DNA of 64,000 nt from CAZEYT01 sp964516295 (GTDB lineage Bacteria; Verrucomicrobiota; Verrucomicrobiia; Chthoniobacterales; Terrimicrobiaceae): contig CAZEYT010000001.1 of NCBI GenBank assembly GCA_964516295.1, positions 62,001 through 126,000 on the forward strand. Reading direction: 5' to 3'. The notes below the pieces were generated by a model. That model was given only the letters and a program-made list of their open reading frames with translations, had not been told where the DNA came from and ran no database searches. The position numbers and the translations under genes were made by a program. Positions 58,949-64,000 of the stretch are shown here, in pieces; within the stretch, counting starts at the first letter, position 1; each line of letters begins with the position of its first letter.

Positions 58949-60349
58949 ATGTTGTCGATTCGAGAAAAGAAGGTTCTGTTTGCGGCGTCCGATCTTGTGC
59001 AGCTCGGGCTGGCGGCGGGGCTGGCTTTCGGAGCCGTCTGGCTGTGGTCTCCCGCTCCGCCGGATGAACTCCTCCCGCAGATGGTCTGGGTGGCGGTGGT
59101 GGGCCTGGCGCTTTTGTTCGGCGCGTATCTGAACGACTGTCTGGACGTAACGAGCCTGAATTCCCGGACCCGCTTTTTGCGCCGCTGGGGGATTTCTTGG
59201 ATGATCGTCACCGGGATCTATTTGCTGGGATTCTTCATCTTCGGACGACCGGCCTCGGCGGTGCCGGGCGATTACTCGTTGCCTCGGTTGGTGCCGGGTC
59301 TTTTTGTCGTGGTCAGCCTGCTCTCCGTGCCCGCAGGGCGCGCGGCGTTGGAGCGCTGGGGCGGTCTGGGAGCAAAAAGAAAGTCCTGCATTGTGGTCGG
59401 GGCGGGCGGGAGCGGGCAGCACTTTGTCGAGAACGTGGCGGCGCATCATGGGGAGTGGGAAATCCTCGCGATGGTTGACGATGACCCGGCAAAACTCGGG
59501 CTCGATGTGTCCGGAGTCAAAGTGGCCGGGGATTGCTCCCAGCTTCTGGCGCTTGTGGAGAAGCACGAGGTGCAGGAAGTCGTCCTGGCGATCACGAACG
59601 GCATGAACCGGTCGGTGATCGATGCCCTGTTGCTTTGTTTTGAGCGGGGAATCGATGTGGTGCCGGTGATGGTGGCGTCGGAGCGAACGCTGGGAAGAAT
59701 CCCGATCAATCACCTCGGCGACAAATGGCTTCCCACGACATTCTGGTCGTCCTCCACCATGCCGCTTTTTTACCGCGTGGGAAAGCGAAGCATGGATGTC
59801 GGGCTGTCGCTTCTACTGCTGCTTGCCGCCTCCCCGCTTTTGATTCTGGGAGCGGTTGCAACCAAGCTGGGCTCACGCGGGCCCGTCATTTACACGCAGA
59901 AGCGGGTCGGGACTCAGGGGCAGCTTTTTTCGATTTATAAAATTCGCACGATGGTGGAAAACGCCGAGACATCCGGCGCGCAATGGGCCACCCGCGGGGA
60001 CCTGAGGATCACCCCGGTGGGGCGGATCCTGCGGCTTTCGCGGATCGATGAGCTTCCGCAGCTCTTCAATGTCCTTCGCGGAGATATGAGCCTGATTGGT
60101 CCCCGTCCCGAGCGGCCCGAGTTCGTCGAGATGCTGGCGCGGGAGATTCCCTACTACCGCGCCCGGCTCTCCGTCCGGCCGGGTCTCACTGGCTGGGCGC
60201 AGATCATGTATCGCTACGGCAATACCGTGGACGATGCGAAGGTGAAGTTGGAGTACGATCTGTATTACGTGAAAAACCGATCCCTTCTTCTCGACTGGCT
60301 GATCGGGCTCAGGACATTGAAAACGATCCTTCTTTTTCGAGGAACGTGA
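58949..60349 (+). CDS. Undecaprenyl-phosphate glycosyl-1-phosphate transferase (WbaP/WcaJ type)
   Basis: A 466-residue integral membrane protein. It has four to five N-terminal helices, then a CoA-binding-like Rossmann domain (CIVVGAGGSGQHFVENV). The C-terminal catalytic core has KRSMDVGLSLLLLL, GPVIYTQKRVGTQGQLFSIY, KIRTM, RIDELPQLFNVLRGDMSLIG and PRPERPEF. It transfers a sugar-1-phosphate to undecaprenyl phosphate, starting the glycan chain. ATG 58949. Overlaps the next gene by 4 bases. Confidence 0.93.
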   Translation: MLSIREKKVLFAASDLVQLGLAAGLAFGAVWLWSPAPPDELLPQMVWVAVVGLALLFGAYLNDCLDVTSLNSRTRFLRRWGISWMIVTGIYLLGFFIFGRPASAVPGDYSLPRLVPGLFVVVSLLSVPAGRAALERWGGLGAKRKSCIVVGAGGSGQHFVENVAAHHGEWEILAMVDDDPAKLGLDVSGVKVAGDCSQLLALVEKHEVQEVVLAITNGMNRSVIDALLLCFERGIDVVPVMVASERTLGRIPINHLGDKWLPTTFWSSSTMPLFYRVGKRSMDVGLSLLLLLAASPLLILGAVATKLGSRGPVIYTQKRVGTQGQLFSIYKIRTMVENAETSGAQWATRGDLRITPVGRILRLSRIDELPQLFNVLRGDMSLIGPRPERPEFVEMLAREIPYYRARLSVRPGLTGWAQIMYRYGNTVDDAKVKLEYDLYYVKNRSLLLDWLIGLRTLKTILLFRGT

Positions 60350-62370
60350 CCATCCCGTCCATCATGGGAACGGTGGATGGCGGGATGGCGGGCAGGAAAG
60401 TGAGTCCCGGGATCGAGTCCGTAATTCGTTGGAGCGGGTGGATTCTGTTCTCGCTGTTTTGCCTGAGGCTGGTCTTCACGTCGGCGAATTATCACGGTCT
60501 TCCGGGCAACGAAACGTTTGCGCTCTTTTGGGCCATGGTCGTGGGAGCCGGCGTGTCGGGGTTGATTTTTCCGCGACCGGCGATTCTTGGTTATCTCGGC
60601 CTGTTTCCTCTGATCTCCGCCGCCCATGAGGCAAAGTGGATCGGGATTGGGAATCTTGCGCCGCTGGTGTTTGCGGCCTTGTTCCTGGGATGGCTGGCGC
60701 GGCGATTGATCCTGCGTACGGAGGAGGCTCCATCGCTCATGGACCTGTCTGTGTCGGCGCTGTTGCTCGCGGGATTGCTGAGCACGATTTTCTCGCTGGC
60801 GCATCCCTCGGCGACCAATTCCTTTTCGGTCGCTTTTTCCATTCCGTCCTGGCCCGAGAAAACTGAGTTTTCGGGGCTTTTTGCGGGCTTTCACTTTGTG
60901 GCCGGGCTGGTTCTTTTCGGGATGATCCGGAGCCGGACTGCGGCGCGTGTGGACCTGCGGGAGTTGGCTGTTGTGCTGGGAGTGCAGGTGGTTCTTCTGA
61001 TCTCCTTGGTGGTTGGCGAGTTGGGGTGGAAGGTGGCTGTTGGGGTCGAGTTGGGACGGGATGCCGTGTCGCTTCCGTTCGGGTGCATCCATAATCTTGG
61101 GGGACCGGCGACACTTTTCGCGGGGTTCTTTCTCGGGTTGGCCGCCGTATGGATTCGGAGCAGGCGGTTCTCCGGTCCGTTGCTGCTGGCGGCGGGCGGA
61201 GCTTGTTTTGTTTTGATCGTCTCCGTCTCCAAGGGAGCCTGGCTGGCCTTGCTGCTGGTGATGGCGCTGATTGCGATTTGGTGGCGTGGCTGGCGTGTGG
61301 CCGGGTGGGTTGCGATGGGCGTTCTGGTCCTCGGTCTCCTCCTGCGCTTTACGCTGGGTTCCGAGCCGCAGACCTCCGAGATGGGCACGCATCTGTCCGC
61401 TTTGGTTTCGCCCGAAAAATGGGCCGAGAACCACACGGTGTATGAGCGCCTGGCGATCTGGAAAAAGGCCGTGGCTGTGGCGGCGGCGCATCCGCTGTCC
61501 GGTGTCGGGATCGGGGCGTTCAGTTCGCTTCTGGAGCATTATGGGGATCCGGCGTTCGTAGGATCGAAGCAGTGGCCGGCGTACATGTTTGCGGAGAAGC
61601 ACGCGTGGGTGCCCGGCGAGCAGGCCACGTTCAATGGATTTCACAGCCACAATGATGTGCTTGAGATGGCCGCGGGGATCGGGATTCCATCGACGGTTCT
61701 CTTTTTGTTTCTCGTGGGGGCGTTGATCGTCGCCGGGTGGAGAGCCGATTTTCGGATTGCCCCGCTGGCGACCGCCTCGGCCTTTGCTCTGCTGTGCTTT
61801 GCGATGGTCGCGATGATTGACTCCCGCCTGCATTCTTTTCCGGACAGCCTGCTCTTCTGGCAGTTTGCCGGCATCCTGGCGATTGCGGTCGGAGCGGGGG
61901 AATTCGAGAGCCCAAAGTGGGTGCCGATCCTTCCGGCTCTGGCTCCGGTTTTTGTTGTGGCGGGAGCGGTGATTGCCTTCGCGACCGGAGCTCTGCCCGG
62001 CGACCGGACTTTTGGAGTCTGGAACTGGAGATTGCCCGAGCAGGAGAGCGGCTTCCGTTTGGCGAAGGAGGCACAGTTTGTGGTTCCCGCCGAGGAGCCG
62101 CTTTCCGGATTGCGGTTTCGATTGCCGGAGAAGTTTGTTGCTCCCTCGACACACCTGCGGGTGGAGGTCGATGGGGTTTCGATGTTCGACGGGGTCTTGG
62201 AGAATGGGCCGGGCGTGACGCTTCCGTGGCCGTCGAATGAGACAGGCCACCGCCGCATCGTGCGTGTCGAAGTTTCCGGATGGGCAGGGCGAGGAACACT
62301 CAACACGCCTTTTGGGGTGAAACCCTATGCGGTGATTTTGGAAAAAGTCCGTCCGGGTTCCGGCGAATGA
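60346..62370 (+). CDS. O-antigen ligase/polymerase-family membrane protein
   Basis: A 674-residue protein from GTG 60346 with at least eleven membrane helices. The large periplasmic loop ends in GFHSHNDVLEMAAGIGIP, where HNDVLE is the Wzy_C signature of O-antigen ligases and polymerases. A beta-rich C-terminal tail of about 120 residues (LRFRLPEKFVAPSTHLRVEV) is an addition. It either joins the finished glycan to its lipid anchor or polymerises repeats; with two ABC exporters present, ligation is more likely. Confidence 0.85.
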   Translation: MTIPSIMGTVDGGMAGRKVSPGIESVIRWSGWILFSLFCLRLVFTSANYHGLPGNETFALFWAMVVGAGVSGLIFPRPAILGYLGLFPLISAAHEAKWIGIGNLAPLVFAALFLGWLARRLILRTEEAPSLMDLSVSALLLAGLLSTIFSLAHPSATNSFSVAFSIPSWPEKTEFSGLFAGFHFVAGLVLFGMIRSRTAARVDLRELAVVLGVQVVLLISLVVGELGWKVAVGVELGRDAVSLPFGCIHNLGGPATLFAGFFLGLAAVWIRSRRFSGPLLLAAGGACFVLIVSVSKGAWLALLLVMALIAIWWRGWRVAGWVAMGVLVLGLLLRFTLGSEPQTSEMGTHLSALVSPEKWAENHTVYERLAIWKKAVAVAAAHPLSGVGIGAFSSLLEHYGDPAFVGSKQWPAYMFAEKHAWVPGEQATFNGFHSHNDVLEMAAGIGIPSTVLFLFLVGALIVAGWRADFRIAPLATASAFALLCFAMVAMIDSRLHSFPDSLLFWQFAGILAIAVGAGEFESPKWVPILPALAPVFVVAGAVIAFATGALPGDRTFGVWNWRLPEQESGFRLAKEAQFVVPAEEPLSGLRFRLPEKFVAPSTHLRVEVDGVSMFDGVLENGPGVTLPWPSNETGHRRIVRVEVSGWAGRGTLNTPFGVKPYAVILEKVRPGSGE

Positions 62371-63593
62371 AAATCACGATTGGCAGCGCGGATGGGTTGG
62401 GAGACTTTGTGCTCCGCGTTCCGCTGATTTCGGCGCTCGTCGAGGCCGGTCATGAGGTGCAGGTGTTTTTGCGCGAGCCCGCGTTCGGCTTGGCCCGATC
62501 GAGTTTTCCCCAAGCAGAATGTGTCGAGATTGCGGCGAATCCCTACTCGCCGGTCACCCGGCGGAAGCGAAATCCGTTCCTGCGGGAGCATCGGGAAATC
62601 CGGCGATTCGATCCGGATCTTTATCTCGCCTCGGCTTTTGCGATTGGTTTTTTCGATGAGGTCTGGTCCGAGCAGGTGAGGCGACCGGGGAGGATCGCCG
62701 GGTTCACGACGAACGATGGCGGTTGGCCGTCCTCGACGGTCGAAGCGCCCGAGGTCGTCGCCCGGCGATGGGATCTTGCGGTTTCGGTCGAGATCGGCCT
62801 TCCGGAACTGGAAAAAAACCGACGGATGGGCGAAGCGATTTTGGAGCGTTCCCTGTCGGCCACTCCACCCGCGCTCGCGCCGGATGCGCGTTCCCGCGAA
62901 GCGGCCGGAGCCTGGCTGCGGGAGCAGGGACTGGAGCAGGGTCGCTTCTGGGTTGTTTGCGCGGGAGCGCGTCCGGGGCTTCAAACGAAGGATTGGGGCG
63001 AGGAAAACTGGACGGGGTTTTTTGAAAAGATCGATGATGGCACGCCGCTGCTTTTCCTTGGAAACACGAAGGAGTCGGATTCCATCGACCGCATCCGCTC
63101 TCCGCTGCGGCAGAAGACGTGGAATCTGGCGCGGGATCCGATGCCGATTCCCATCGTGCTCGGGTTGGTAGCGGAAGCCCGGGGATATGTCGGACGGGAT
63201 TCCGGCGTGATGCATTTGACCGGCGCCACGGGGCGGCCGGTTTTTGCGCTTTATGGGGGCGGGCACTGGGGACGATTTTTGCCCTCCGGGCCGGGCGTGG
63301 CGCTGAGTGTCGATGTCCCCTGTCGGGGGTGTGACTTTGCGTGTCCCCAGGAACGCGTTCACTGTGTGCGGGATGTTTCGCAAGACTTCGCCCTGGCGGC
63401 CTGGCAGGAGTTTTTGAGCGCGCCCTCCGTGCTTTTGGTCCGAGAGCAGTCCTGTTCTCCGGACGTGCTGGAGCGCATCACTTCCCGATCTGCGGCGGAA
63501 ATCCTGGCGGCGCGGAGCCGTGCGCGGCGGGACGAGCAGCAGGCGCGGGGAGCGTGGTGGCGCCGGCTTCCCGGCTTGGGAAACCTTGCATGA
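62367..63593 (+). CDS. GT9-family (heptosyltransferase-like) glycosyltransferase
   Basis: A 408-residue GT-B enzyme. An N-terminal GSADGLGDFVLRVPLISAL is the ADP-heptose-transferase start. FWVVCAGARPGLQTKDW and GYVGRDSGVMHLTGATGRPV are the nucleotide-sugar-binding features, and a Cys-rich segment CRGCDFACPQERVHC lies near the C-terminus. ATG 62367 overlaps the previous stop. Probably adds a core or early chain sugar. Confidence 0.88.
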   Translation: MKITIGSADGLGDFVLRVPLISALVEAGHEVQVFLREPAFGLARSSFPQAECVEIAANPYSPVTRRKRNPFLREHREIRRFDPDLYLASAFAIGFFDEVWSEQVRRPGRIAGFTTNDGGWPSSTVEAPEVVARRWDLAVSVEIGLPELEKNRRMGEAILERSLSATPPALAPDARSREAAGAWLREQGLEQGRFWVVCAGARPGLQTKDWGEENWTGFFEKIDDGTPLLFLGNTKESDSIDRIRSPLRQKTWNLARDPMPIPIVLGLVAEARGYVGRDSGVMHLTGATGRPVFALYGGGHWGRFLPSGPGVALSVDVPCRGCDFACPQERVHCVRDVSQDFALAAWQEFLSAPSVLLVREQSCSPDVLERITSRSAAEILAARSRARRDEQQARGAWWRRLPGLGNLA

Positions 63594-63641
63594 ATTCTTT
63601 CCTTGTCTGCGTCGGTCGTTCAACGTTTTGCACCATTTCCT

Positions 63642-64000
63642 ATGTCCATTTCCCTGCGTGATCTCAATCTCCGGCACCGGATCAAATCGGCTCCCTACCA
63701 GATCCTCGAACGGTTTCTCTGCCGGGGCGCTGATCTCCGGGCGCTGCAAGAGCGGCGAAACGTCATTCACCGCCTCCGCGTGGCATTGGATGATCGCATG
63801 CGGTGGCTGGAGGGGGCGGCAAAGCCGGAGTTTCAGCGCACGGCTGATGGAGTGACGCAGGCGTTGCCGGTGAGCATCATGCGCACGGATGCACCGTGGC
63901 GCGCCGTCCCGCCTCCCCGCCATGACGTGCCGGGAATGATCACCGATGAGGAATCGCAGTATTACGTCTGGCTCGGCTCGCATTTTCTGGGCTTGGGCGA
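63642..64000 (+). CDS. N-terminal part of a probable SAM-dependent methyltransferase (cut by window end)
   Basis: ATG 63642 opens a frame that runs to the window edge (119 complete codons). The helical, Arg-rich start (MSISLRDLNLRHRIKSAP) and a GMITDEESQYYVWLGSHFLG block near the end are the pattern seen just before the SAM site in a group of class I methyltransferases of polysaccharide loci. The catalytic part lies beyond the window, so this is tentative. Confidence 0.6.
   Translation, partial: MSISLRDLNLRHRIKSAPYQILERFLCRGADLRALQERRNVIHRLRVALDDRMRWLEGAAKPEFQRTADGVTQALPVSIMRTDAPWRAVPPPRHDVPGMITDEESQYYVWLGSHFLGLG

Noticed and set aside
60265..62250. Minus-strand open frame (661 codons) opposite the O-antigen ligase
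   Set aside because: Gln/Arg/His/Pro-rich shadow; the ligase on the plus strand has membrane helices and the HNDVLE motif.

Overview
The window reads as chromosomal DNA of a GC-rich, Gram-negative bacterium, most likely a member of the Verrucomicrobiota. That assignment is inferred from a PEP-CTERM protein, the style of the conserved proteins and the outer-membrane polysaccharide machinery. No rRNA or other decisive marker is present. Genes are tightly packed, with very frequent 4-base start/stop overlaps and many GTG or TTG starts.

Left edge (1-3.3 kb): the end of an integrated element. It holds the 3' end of an unrecognised gene, a tyrosine-recombinase gene, and the 3' half of a tRNA-Leu gene that looks like the attachment site. 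A decayed membrane glycosyltransferase-like gene follows. Core region (3.3-30 kb): housekeeping genes and small operons. These are DUF1622 and PEP-CTERM proteins; a four-gene minus-strand operon (OmpA-like, glnD, large FtsX-type permease, fabZ); cvfB; a secreted LPMO-CBM2-CBM2-GH18 chitin-degrading enzyme; a toxin-antitoxin pair; folP with a MauE-like gene; pta and a separate P-loop/DRTGG gene; a probable 6S RNA; pheT; a DUF423-yjbQ-squalene synthase operon; two ureide-degradation genes; ndh; small conserved genes; and an exported superoxide dismutase.

Right half (30-64 kb): one long, entirely plus-strand surface-polysaccharide locus. It starts with two paralogous GT39-like membrane proteins around a GbsR/MarR regulator and a GT2-GtrA protein. 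Two complete Wzm/Wzt ABC exporter pairs follow, interleaved with two nucleotidyltransferase/small-protein pairs. Next come a CDP-6-deoxy-hexose branch (cytidylyltransferase, 4,6-dehydratase, C-methyltransferase, epimerase, reductase-like SDR) and an AT-rich patch of methyltransferases and glycosyltransferases with a degraded IS5-family element. After that come more glycosyltransferases, a vapBC pair, a polyprenyl-phosphate glycosyl-1-phosphate transferase, an O-antigen ligase-like protein and a GT9. The last gene is cut by the window end.

The genes of the right half fit one scheme: nucleotide-sugar synthesis, lipid-linked initiation, chain assembly with O-/C-methyl decoration, ABC export and ligation. 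Composition shifts, the IS remnant, the mosaic Wzt and the embedded toxin-antitoxin-like pairs suggest repeated cassette exchange. No CRISPR array, complete prophage or classical defence island is visible.
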